Source: an uncultured Lachnospiraceae bacterium (lineage in GTDB: Bacteria; Bacillota; Clostridia; Lachnospirales; Lachnospiraceae). Taken from it: a stretch of DNA of 36,815 bases. Under the pieces are notes generated by a model. The model ran no database searches, had not been told where the DNA came from, and saw only the letters and a program-made list of their open reading frames with translations. The number at the start of each line of letters is the position of its first letter. Position 1 is the first letter of the stretch. The translations under genes and the position numbers were made by a program. Below are positions 30,576 to 36,815 of this stretch, piece after piece. Location of the stretch: NCBI GenBank assembly GCA_910585765.1, contig CAJUES010000036.1, positions 1 to 36,815 on the forward strand, read 5' to 3'.

Positions 30576-31355
30576 ATGGGAAATCAAGACATTTTAAAGA
30601 TCAGCAATCTGAATGTGTATTATGACAATAAAAAAAATCTAGTGGACCGCCTGCGCGGGAGACAGGAAAAGCGCCTGCAGCATGTCCTGAAAAATGTGAG
30701 TTTCGACATGAAAAGAGGAGAGGTGCTGGGGCTTGTAGGGGAGAGCGGATGCGGCAAGACATCGCTCGCGAAGGCGATCCTTGGCATGCAGAGAAAATAC
30801 GATGGAGAGATAGTGCTCGACTGCCCGAATCCGCAGATGGTCTTCCAGGATCCGTACGGTTCACTCAATCCATCTAAAAAGATCGGCTGGATCCTGGAGG
30901 AGCCGCTGCGCATGAAAGCACGTGCGGATCAGGACAAGAACAGCCTGACAAAGGAGGAGCGCGTCCGAAGCGTTGACAGGATGCTCGAGCGTGTGGGACT
31001 TGATGTGAAGTTAAAGGAGCACTATCCGGCAGAACTTTCCGGAGGTCAGAGACAGCGTGTCGCGATCGCGGCGGCGCTTTTGTGCGACACGGATTTTCTG
31101 ATCGCGGACGAGCCGGTGTCAGCGCTCGACGTGACGATACAGGCGCAGATCGTCAGGCTTTTGCTGAAACTCCACAGGGAGCTTGGCATCTCCATTCTTT
31201 TCATATCGCATGACCTGCGCGTCGTGTACCAGATGTGTGACCGGGTGATCATCATGAAAAACGGGGAGATCCTCGAGCAGGGAAAGGTCGAGGAGGTCTA
31301 TGAAAATCCGTCGACCGATTACACGCGGCTTCTGCTCGAGGCGGCGAACCTATAG
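30576..31355 (+). CDS. Peptide/nickel-type ABC transporter ATP-binding protein, DppF/OppF type
   Basis: A 259-residue ATPase from ATG 30576, with GGAGG five nt before it. Walker A GESGCGKT, FQDPYGSLNPSKKIGW (the characteristic Q-loop of OppF/DppF), LSGGQRQRV, Walker B FLIADEPVSALD and LFISHD. The N-terminal strand VYYDNKKNLVDRLRGRQEKR has the long insertion usual in DppF. It would form the second half of the ATPase pair with the protein at 29293. It ends the cluster before yqeG. Confidence 0.94.
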   Translation: MGNQDILKISNLNVYYDNKKNLVDRLRGRQEKRLQHVLKNVSFDMKRGEVLGLVGESGCGKTSLAKAILGMQRKYDGEIVLDCPNPQMVFQDPYGSLNPSKKIGWILEEPLRMKARADQDKNSLTKEERVRSVDRMLERVGLDVKLKEHYPAELSGGQRQRVAIAAALLCDTDFLIADEPVSALDVTIQAQIVRLLLKLHRELGISILFISHDLRVVYQMCDRVIIMKNGEILEQGKVEEVYENPSTDYTRLLLEAANL

Positions 31356-31478
31356 CGCGCACAGGGAGCACGGCTGACTGCCGGGCAATGAGAATTTTTT
31401 CGAGGGCAGGTTCTTTGAATGAACTTCCCGGTTGGTGCGAAAGTTTGATTCTGCATGATAGATGGAGGATGTCAATAA

Positions 31479-31982
31479 ATGCTGCAATGTTTTTATCCGA
31501 AGGAATACCTGGATTCTGCGTATCTGATCGATTTTGAAGAAAAGTATGGGCAGGGGTACAGGGGGATCATATTTGATATTGACAACACGCTGGTGCCGCA
31601 TGGACTGCCGGCGGACGAGCGCGCGGAATCCCTGTTCAAACGCCTGAAAGCCATCGGCTATAAAGTCACGATGCTCTCTAACAACAAGGAAGCGCGCGTT
31701 AAGATGTTCTGCGATGCGGTGGATGCCCCCTACATTTACAAAGCGGGCAAGCCCAATCCTGCAAAGTACAGGCTGGCAATGAAAAACATGGGGACAGACG
31801 AGCACAGCACGCTGTTTGTGGGAGACCAGATATTTACCGATGTGTGGGGGGCAAACAAGGCGGGGATCTACTCGATCCTGGTAAAACCGATCCACCCCAA
31901 AGAGGAGATACAGATCGTTTTAAAGCGCTATCCTGAAAAGATCGTTCTGGCTGGTTATCGCAGGTATATGCGGAAAAAATGA
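31479..31982 (+). CDS. yqeG: YqeG family HAD-IIIA phosphatase
   Basis: A 167-residue protein. The HAD motifs are IIFDIDNTLVPHG (motif I with catalytic Asp pair), MLSNNKEARV (motif II), KPNPAKYRLAMK (motif III Lys) and FVGDQIFTDVWGANKAG (motif IV). N-terminal FYPKEYLDSAYLIDFE is typical of YqeG. Members are putative cytoplasmic phosphatases; in Firmicutes yqeG often precedes aroE, as here. GGAGG (31464-31468) is about 10 nt before ATG 31479. Substrate unknown. Confidence 0.92.
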   Translation: MLQCFYPKEYLDSAYLIDFEEKYGQGYRGIIFDIDNTLVPHGLPADERAESLFKRLKAIGYKVTMLSNNKEARVKMFCDAVDAPYIYKAGKPNPAKYRLAMKNMGTDEHSTLFVGDQIFTDVWGANKAGIYSILVKPIHPKEEIQIVLKRYPEKIVLAGYRRYMRKK

Positions 31983-32066
31983 TGCGGTAGTACTGTGCGG
32001 GAAGCCTGCGGGCGCATCCCGTAATGGACTCCGAGAGGCTATCGTATAAAAAAGGGGGGAATGCAG

Positions 32067-32954
32067 ATGGGGATCAATGGGAAAACTAAAGTTTATGGGA
32101 TCATAGGAGATCCGGTGGAGCACACGCTCTCGCCGCTCATACACGGTATCGCGGCGGACGCACTGGGGATCGATATGGTGTATGTGCCGTTCCATGTGGC
32201 TGCGGGATGCCTCGAGGCAGCCCTGAAAGGGGCTTACGGGCTGAATATCCAGGGTTTAAATGTTACTGTGCCGTACAAGAGCGCAGTAATTCCTTTTCTG
32301 GCGAAAGTCGACCGGACCGCCATGGCGGTGGGGTCGGTAAACACGCTGGTGCGCGGCGCCTGCGGGGAGGGATTTACCGGTTACAACACGGATATGGGCG
32401 GACTCAGGCGCGCTATGAAAGAGGACGGGATCGAGCTCAGAGATGCGCAGGTCATCATACTGGGCGCAGGCGGTGTGGGGCGCGCGGTTGCATTTATGTG
32501 TGCGGACAGCGGCGCGCAAAAAATATATTTGCTGAACCGCAACGGCGCAAAGGCGGAAGCGGTGGCGGCGCAGGTCAACGGTTCTCACAGCGCAGGTGCG
32601 GGGGATTGTGTGACAGCGATGGGACTAGCCGAGTATCCGAAACTGCTGGCAGGGGCAGCGAACAGCTATATCGTGATACAGTGCACCAGCGTGGGGCTTG
32701 CGCCGGGTGTGGATGACGTGGTCATAGAGGACAGTGATTTTTACCGTCGGGTGAAGTATGGGTACGACCTGATCTACACGCCGTGGGAGACGAGGTTCAT
32801 GAGGCTTGTCAAAGAAAACGGCGGCATGGCATACAACGGGTTGAAGATGCTGCTGTACCAAGGCGTTGAGGCTTTTGAACTGTGGAATGGATGCCAGGTG
32901 ACAAAAAAGATCGAGGATCAAATATATCGGAGACTGTGTGAAAGATTCAAGTGA
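32067..32954 (+). CDS. aroE: Shikimate dehydrogenase
   Basis: A 295-residue enzyme reducing 3-dehydroshikimate to shikimate with NADPH. GGGGGGA touches ATG 32061, so ATG 32067 with 6-nt spacing is preferred. Motifs: YGIIGDPVEHTLSPLIH, catalytic lysine in NVTVPYKSAV (K71) and aspartate in YNTDMGG (D109), NADP-binding GAGGVGRA with NRNG after the second strand, and a C-terminal GLKMLLYQGVEAFELW. It heads aroE-aroK-aroQ, giving three shikimate-pathway steps together. Confidence 0.94.
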   Translation: MGINGKTKVYGIIGDPVEHTLSPLIHGIAADALGIDMVYVPFHVAAGCLEAALKGAYGLNIQGLNVTVPYKSAVIPFLAKVDRTAMAVGSVNTLVRGACGEGFTGYNTDMGGLRRAMKEDGIELRDAQVIILGAGGVGRAVAFMCADSGAQKIYLLNRNGAKAEAVAAQVNGSHSAGAGDCVTAMGLAEYPKLLAGAANSYIVIQCTSVGLAPGVDDVVIEDSDFYRRVKYGYDLIYTPWETRFMRLVKENGGMAYNGLKMLLYQGVEAFELWNGCQVTKKIEDQIYRRLCERFK

Positions 32955-32966
32955 GGAACCGGCAGT

Positions 32967-33509
32967 ATGGAGAGTATTATGGAAAATATCATTTTGACAG
33001 GCTATATGGGAAGCGGCAAGACTTCCGTCGGAAAAGACATCGCCAAATTAGTCCGGTATACGTTTGTCGATACGGACGAGATGATCGTGGAACAGCAGCG
33101 CAGGAGCATCAATGATATCTTTGCCACAGACGGTGAGCAGGCGTTCCGGGACATGGAGACGGCACTGCTGAGGCGGCTGATCGATGAGGGGCACACGCAT
33201 CTGGTCATCTCGACGGGCGGCGGGATGCCCCTGCGGGCGGAGAACAGGCAGCTTTTGGCGGCGCTTGGCAGGGTCGTGTACCTGAAAGCCAGCCCGGGGA
33301 CGATATATAACAGGATCCAGGGAGATACTACCAGGCCGCTGCTGCAGTGCAGGAATCCCATGAAGCAGATCGAGGAGATGCTTGCCGTGCGCGGTCCGCT
33401 GTATGAGGAGGGGGCAATGTTCACTGTCGATGTCAACAAGCTTAGACAGTCCGAGGCGGCGGAGGCGTGCATAGGATATCTGCGCAGTGCCGGCTGCGCA
33501 TTTGCATGA
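32967..33509 (+). CDS. aroK: Shikimate kinase
   Basis: A 180-residue kinase (176 if begun at ATG 32979; both have usable ribosome binding sites). P-loop GYMGSGKTS at residues 12-20, substrate Asp/Arg region DTDEMI and DGEQAFRDMET, the ISTGGGMPL motif, and a lid with RIQGDTTRPLL. It phosphorylates shikimate using ATP. It starts 12 bp after aroE and is 37 bp before aroQ. Confidence 0.94.
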   Translation: MESIMENIILTGYMGSGKTSVGKDIAKLVRYTFVDTDEMIVEQQRRSINDIFATDGEQAFRDMETALLRRLIDEGHTHLVISTGGGMPLRAENRQLLAALGRVVYLKASPGTIYNRIQGDTTRPLLQCRNPMKQIEEMLAVRGPLYEEGAMFTVDVNKLRQSEAAEACIGYLRSAGCAFA

Positions 33510-33546
33510 CTGAAAGAAGCATATGGATCGAATAAGAAAGGATGAC

Positions 33547-33990
33547 ATGAAAATGAAAATCTTAGTGATAAACGGACCGAATCTGAACTTTCTCGGTATC
33601 AGGGAAAAGGGCATCTATGGGACGCAGGATTACAAGTATCTGACTGACATGATACAGAGCAAGGCGGAGGAGACGGGCTGTGAGATAGAATGCTTTCAGT
33701 CCAACCACGAGGGCGCCATCATAGACAGGTTGCAGGAGGCGTATTTTGACGGCACGGAGGGCGTTGTCATCAATCCGGGCGCATTCACGCATTATTCGTA
33801 CGCGATCCGCGATGCACTTGCCAGCATCACGCTCCCCAAGGTGGAAGTCCATATCTCGGACATCACAAAGAGGGAGGAATTTAGGCGCATTTCCGTCACA
33901 AAAGTGGTGTGTGACCATCAGATCTACGGGGAGGGACTGGAAGGATATCTGATGGCGATCGATTTTATCATCGCGAAATGTCAAAAATAA
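33547..33990 (+). CDS. aroQ: Type II 3-dehydroquinate dehydratase
   Basis: A 147-residue enzyme, the standard length. The start ATG 33547 follows AAAGGA; the frame from 33523 lacks a site. Motifs: INGPNLNFLG, REKGIYG with the catalytic loop Tyr, CFQSNHEGAIID, INPGAFTHYSYAIRDAL and VEVHISD with catalytic His. It dehydrates 3-dehydroquinate to 3-dehydroshikimate, just before the AroE step. The promoter of efp follows directly. Confidence 0.95.
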   Translation: MKMKILVINGPNLNFLGIREKGIYGTQDYKYLTDMIQSKAEETGCEIECFQSNHEGAIIDRLQEAYFDGTEGVVINPGAFTHYSYAIRDALASITLPKVEVHISDITKREEFRRISVTKVVCDHQIYGEGLEGYLMAIDFIIAKCQK

Positions 33991-33993
33991 TAG

Positions 33994-34022
33994 TTGAAAT
34001 ATTGTTGATTTTGTTATAAAAT
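33994..34022 (+). promoter_or_regulatory. Promoter of efp
   Basis: TTGAAA (33994-33999) and TAAAAT (34017-34022) lie 17 bp apart, directly after the aroQ stop in an AT-rich gap. A leader of about 45 nt would precede efp, which has AGGAGGAAT ahead of its start. Confidence 0.6.
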
Positions 34023-34072
34023 GGTTAACGGATTGTAAACGTGAAAAGTGAATATTAGGAGGAATAGTTTTT

Positions 34073-34630
34073 ATGATATCAGCAGGAGATTTCAGAAACG
34101 GTATTACGATAGAGTATGAGAACAGCATCTATCAGATCATCGAGTTCCAGCATGTAAAGCCCGGTAAGGGGGCAGCGTTCGTCAGGACGAAGCTCAAGAA
34201 CATCATCAGCGGCGGTGTCGTGGAGAAGACTTTCAGACCGACTGAGAAGTGCCCGCAGGCGCGCATCGACAGGAAAGAGATGCAGTACTTATATGCAGAT
34301 GGCGATCTGTTTTATTTTATGGATACAGAGAATTATGAACAGATCGGTCTCAATGCGGACAAGGTGGGCGACGCGCTCAAGTTCGTGAAGGAGAACGAGA
34401 TGGTCAAGGTGTGCTCTCACAACAATGATGTGTTTGCGATCGAGCCGCCCCTTTTTGTGGAACTTGCGATCACAGAGACGGAGCCGGGCTTTAAGGGCGA
34501 TACGGCTACAGGCGCGACAAAACCCGCCACGGTTGAGACGGGCGCGACAGTGTCAGTTCCTTTATTCGTAGAGACAAACGATGTCATCAAGATCGACACC
34601 AGGACAGGCGAGTATCTGTCAAGGGTATAA
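34073..34630 (+). CDS. efp: Elongation factor P
   Basis: A 185-residue protein with the three-domain EF-P layout. It begins MISAGDFRNGITIEYEN; the tip loop KPGKGAAFV holds K32, the site that is modified in Bacillus. It ends with DTRTGEYLSRV. EF-P rescues ribosomes stalled at polyproline and works at the peptidyl-transferase centre. It usually follows aroQ and pepP in related genomes; pepP is absent here, leaving an 82-bp gap with a promoter. Confidence 0.97.
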   Translation: MISAGDFRNGITIEYENSIYQIIEFQHVKPGKGAAFVRTKLKNIISGGVVEKTFRPTEKCPQARIDRKEMQYLYADGDLFYFMDTENYEQIGLNADKVGDALKFVKENEMVKVCSHNNDVFAIEPPLFVELAITETEPGFKGDTATGATKPATVETGATVSVPLFVETNDVIKIDTRTGEYLSRV

Positions 34631-34772
34631 CTGTCTGCCCTTATCGGACTGAGATATAATAAGGCAATGGGAAAATCGTTTTACAGTACGTTTTTCTTGT
34701 TGTCTTTTTTGTGTGGAAAAAGACAGCATGAAGGAGGGGGCATATTATCAGATTGAAGAAAAAGGAGTGCAG

Positions 34773-35693
34773 ATGACAATGGAATTTACAAATTTTACAA
34801 CGCTGGTGAGAGAAGAAGTGGAGCGAAGGACGGGCGATAATTACCGGGTAAGGATCAATGATGTGCGAAAGAACAACGGTGTCGTGCTCAGAGGGCTGAC
34901 GGTGATGCAGGATGACAGCAACATTTCCCCTACCATATATCTGAATAACTATTATGACGACTATGCGAACGGCAGGGCGACATTTGTCAACGTCGTCAAC
35001 GATGTGATGGACACATACCACAGGAACAAAGTCAACCAGAGTGTGGATATGAGGTGCTTTCTGAACTATGAGAGTGTGAAGCACTGTGTGGTGTACAAGC
35101 TTGTCAACACGGAGAAAAACAAGGAGCTGCTCGCGGACATACCCCATATGGAGTTTCTGGATCTGTCGATCGTGTTTCAATGCATGATCGCGCAGGAGGA
35201 ATTCGGCACGGCGTCGATATTGATACACAATGTGCACATGAAATTGTGGGACGTGTCTGTAGAAAAGCTGTACCAGGCGGCACGGGAAAACACGCAGCGG
35301 CTCCAGCAGTATGAGATCAAGAGCATGACAGAGATACTGCGCGAGATTGCGAGCGGGGAAGATGGGGAGTGTGACTATGACGACTGCATGGCGGGCTGCC
35401 AGGGCAGTGTTCCGATGTATGTGCTCAGCAACAAGAGCAGGGTGGAAGGAGCAGCGTGCATCCTCTACCCTGACCTGATCCGGGACTTTGCGGAGGCGGT
35501 CGGCAGCAGCTGCTATATCATCCCGTCCTCTGTCCATGAGGTGCTGCTCCTGCCCGCGGAACATGAAAAGGAGAGCGCGGAGATCAAAAGTATGATCCGG
35601 GAAATCAATGACACGCAGGTAAGTGCGGAGGAAATCCTTTCTTATTCGCTATATTTTTACGACAGGGAAGAGGGAAGGATCATCAGACTGTAG
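34773..35693 (+). CDS. DUF5688 family protein of unknown function
   Basis: A 306-residue soluble protein. ATG 34773 has AAAGGAG at 34761-34767; the frame is open from GTG 34713 but that lacks a site. Opening FTTLVREEVERRTGDNYRVR and the block NNGVVLRGLTVMQDDSNISP, then PTIYLNNYYDDYANG, are typical of DUF5688 proteins in Lachnospiraceae, which often occur in many paralogues. A later part reads MYVLSNKSRVEGAACILYP, then SSCYIIPSSVHEVLLLPA. No catalytic motif or membrane span is visible. TATAAT at 34655-34660 may be its promoter -10, and GTCTTTTT/AAAAAGAC (34702-34724) is a weak hairpin upstream. Confidence 0.78.
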   Translation: MTMEFTNFTTLVREEVERRTGDNYRVRINDVRKNNGVVLRGLTVMQDDSNISPTIYLNNYYDDYANGRATFVNVVNDVMDTYHRNKVNQSVDMRCFLNYESVKHCVVYKLVNTEKNKELLADIPHMEFLDLSIVFQCMIAQEEFGTASILIHNVHMKLWDVSVEKLYQAARENTQRLQQYEIKSMTEILREIASGEDGECDYDDCMAGCQGSVPMYVLSNKSRVEGAACILYPDLIRDFAEAVGSSCYIIPSSVHEVLLLPAEHEKESAEIKSMIREINDTQVSAEEILSYSLYFYDREEGRIIRL

Positions 35694-35740
35694 AAATAGG
35701 AAGAAAATAACATTTTTTCAAAAATTTCCTTGATAAATTC

Positions 35741-35769
35741 TTGACAATTAACCATATTATGTTTATCAT
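35741..35769 (+). promoter_or_regulatory. Sigma-A promoter of ppdK
   Basis: TTGACA (35741-35746) and TATCAT (35764-35769) are separated by 17 bp. Transcription would start near 35776, giving a leader of about 67 nt. Confidence 0.8.
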
Positions 35770-35783
35770 TTATTACATGCAGT

Positions 35784-35805
35784 GTGCCGTTGGTCTCAAC
35801 GGCAC
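35784..35805 (+). other. 5' UTR hairpin of ppdK
   Basis: GTGCCGTT (35784-35791) pairs perfectly with AACGGCAC (35798-35805) around the loop GGTCTC, within about 10 nt of the predicted transcript 5' end. A 5' stem so near the end often shields abundant messages from decay, fitting a highly expressed gene. No T run follows. Confidence 0.6.
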
Positions 35806-35842
35806 CGATGTAAAGTAACCAATTCAGTAAAGGAGAAAAGCA

Positions 35843-36815
35843 ATGAGTAAAAAGTGGGTATATTCATTTAAAGAGGGCGACATGAGCATGCGTAATCTTC
35901 TCGGCGGCAAGGGTGCGAACCTTGCAGAGATGACAAGCATCGGACTGCCTGTACCACAGGGTTTCACGATCACGACAGAAGCTTGTACACAGTATTACGA
36001 GGATGGACGTAAGATCAACGACGAGATCATGGCGCAGGCTATGGACGGCGTTGCAGAGATGGAGAGAGTAAACGGAAAGAAGTTTGGGGATCTGAAGAAT
36101 CCTCTGCTTGTGTCTGTGCGTTCAGGCGCTCGTGCATCTATGCCTGGTATGATGGATACGATCTTAAACCTTGGCTTAAATGACGAAGTGGTCGATGCGA
36201 TGATCAAGGGCAACTCTGATCCCGCATTCGAGCGTTTTGTATATGATTCTTACAGACGTTTTATCCAGATGTTCTCAGACGTTGTTATGGAAGTTGGTAA
36301 GAAGTATTTTGAGCAGCTGATTGACAAGATGAAAGAGGAGAAGGGCGTTCAGTACGACGTAGACCTCACGGCAGCAGATTTAAAGACACTCGCCGAGCAG
36401 TTCAAGGCTGAGTACAAGAAACAGCTCGGAAAGGACTTCCCTTCCGATCCTGTTGAGCAGTTGAAGCTTGCGATCGAGGCTGTATTCCGCTCCTGGGACA
36501 ACCCTCGTGCAAACGTATACCGTCGCGACAACGACATCCCTTATTCATGGGGTACAGCTGTAAACGTAATGCCGATGGTATTTGGCAACTTGAATGATGA
36601 GTCCGGTACAGGTGTTGCGTTCACGCGTGATCCGGCTACAGGCGAGAAGAAGCTCATGGGCGAGTTCTTAAAGAACGCGCAGGGCGAGGACGTAGTTGCA
36701 GGTGTTCGTACACCGATGCCGATCGTACAGATGGAGCAGGAGTTCCCGGAGGCATACGCGGAGTTCATCAAGGTTTGCGAGACACTCGAGAACCACTATC
36801 ATGACATGCAGGATA
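35843..36815 (+). CDS. ppdK: Pyruvate, phosphate dikinase (N-terminal part, cut by window end)
   Basis: AAGGAG lies about 9 nt before ATG 35843, and 324 codons are open to the last base. The N-terminus MSKKWVYSFKEGDMSMRNLL, then GGKGANLAEMTSIGLPVPQG and VRSGARASMPGMMDTILNLG, are the ATP-grasp nucleotide-binding domain of PPDK; FTRDPATGEKKLMGEFL follows. The enzyme interconverts pyruvate, ATP and phosphate with PEP, AMP and pyrophosphate and serves glycolysis in many anaerobes. The full protein should be near 870-880 residues; the rest lies beyond the window. Codon use (CGT, GTA, CTT) differs from the neighbours, as expected for a highly expressed gene. It has its own promoter and a leader hairpin. 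Confidence 0.96.
   Translation, partial: MSKKWVYSFKEGDMSMRNLLGGKGANLAEMTSIGLPVPQGFTITTEACTQYYEDGRKINDEIMAQAMDGVAEMERVNGKKFGDLKNPLLVSVRSGARASMPGMMDTILNLGLNDEVVDAMIKGNSDPAFERFVYDSYRRFIQMFSDVVMEVGKKYFEQLIDKMKEEKGVQYDVDLTAADLKTLAEQFKAEYKKQLGKDFPSDPVEQLKLAIEAVFRSWDNPRANVYRRDNDIPYSWGTAVNVMPMVFGNLNDESGTGVAFTRDPATGEKKLMGEFLKNAQGEDVVAGVRTPMPIVQMEQEFPEAYAEFIKVCETLENHYHDMQD

Noticed and set aside
1..36815. CRISPR arrays, tRNA or rRNA genes
   Set aside because: No regularly spaced direct repeats with spacers, cloverleaf-like segments ending in CCA, or rRNA motifs were seen by eye.

Overview
The window looks like chromosomal DNA from a spore-forming, anaerobic gut Firmicute of the Lachnospiraceae type. 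Pointers are NrdR beside a YlmC/YmxH sporulation protein, a pyruvate phosphate dikinase, a yqeG-aroE-aroK-aroQ-efp run, DUF5688 and DUF6033-like proteins, and strong GGAGG ribosome binding sites. No database search was possible, so family names rest on recognised motifs and recalled family features.

Layout. (1) Bases 1-2080 are an AT-rich, decayed Tn916-type integration module: an excisionase, an integrase broken by three frameshifts, and GTGTAGTA(AA) motifs resembling integrase arm sites on both sides. It abuts ychF. (2) 2085-7195 is housekeeping: ychF, lgt overlapping a cytoplasmic GH3 beta-glucosidase, a YlmC/YmxH protein, and nrdR with a consensus promoter and a possible NrdR box. (3) 7495-11006 encodes the binding protein and two permeases of a peptide/nickel-class ABC importer. 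Its likely ATPases lie 18 kb away at 29293-31355, with an AAC(6')-like acetyltransferase between them. (4) 11006-14100 is a decay zone: a LytTR response regulator and GHKL histidine kinase with internal deletions, a broken DUF6033-like gene, and two unrecognised intact genes.

(5) 14182-26676 is the centrepiece: two divergent transcription units that I read as a beta-1,2-glucooligosaccharide (sophorooligosaccharide) utilisation locus. The leftward unit carries a 1,2-beta-oligoglucan phosphorylase (GH94) and a PhnP-like metallo-beta-lactamase-fold hydrolase. The rightward unit carries two LplB/YtcP-type permeases, a solute-binding lipoprotein, a LacI regulator, a DUF4886/SGNH hydrolase and a GH3 beta-glucosidase. 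The shared intergenic region has two sigma-A promoters (both with 17-bp spacers) and two identical 14-bp LacI-type operators, one per direction. Imported oligosaccharides would be phosphorolysed to glucose-1-phosphate, the residual sophorose hydrolysed by GH3, and the MBL and SGNH enzymes might strip substituents. That last step is inference.

(6) 26742-29132 is a PadR/HAAS/DUF4097 triad with a dyad-rich promoter. (7) 31479-34630 is yqeG-aroE-aroK-aroQ-efp. (8) 34773 to the end holds a DUF5688 protein and the first third or so of ppdK, the latter with a consensus promoter and a 5' UTR hairpin. No rRNA, tRNA or CRISPR array was seen.
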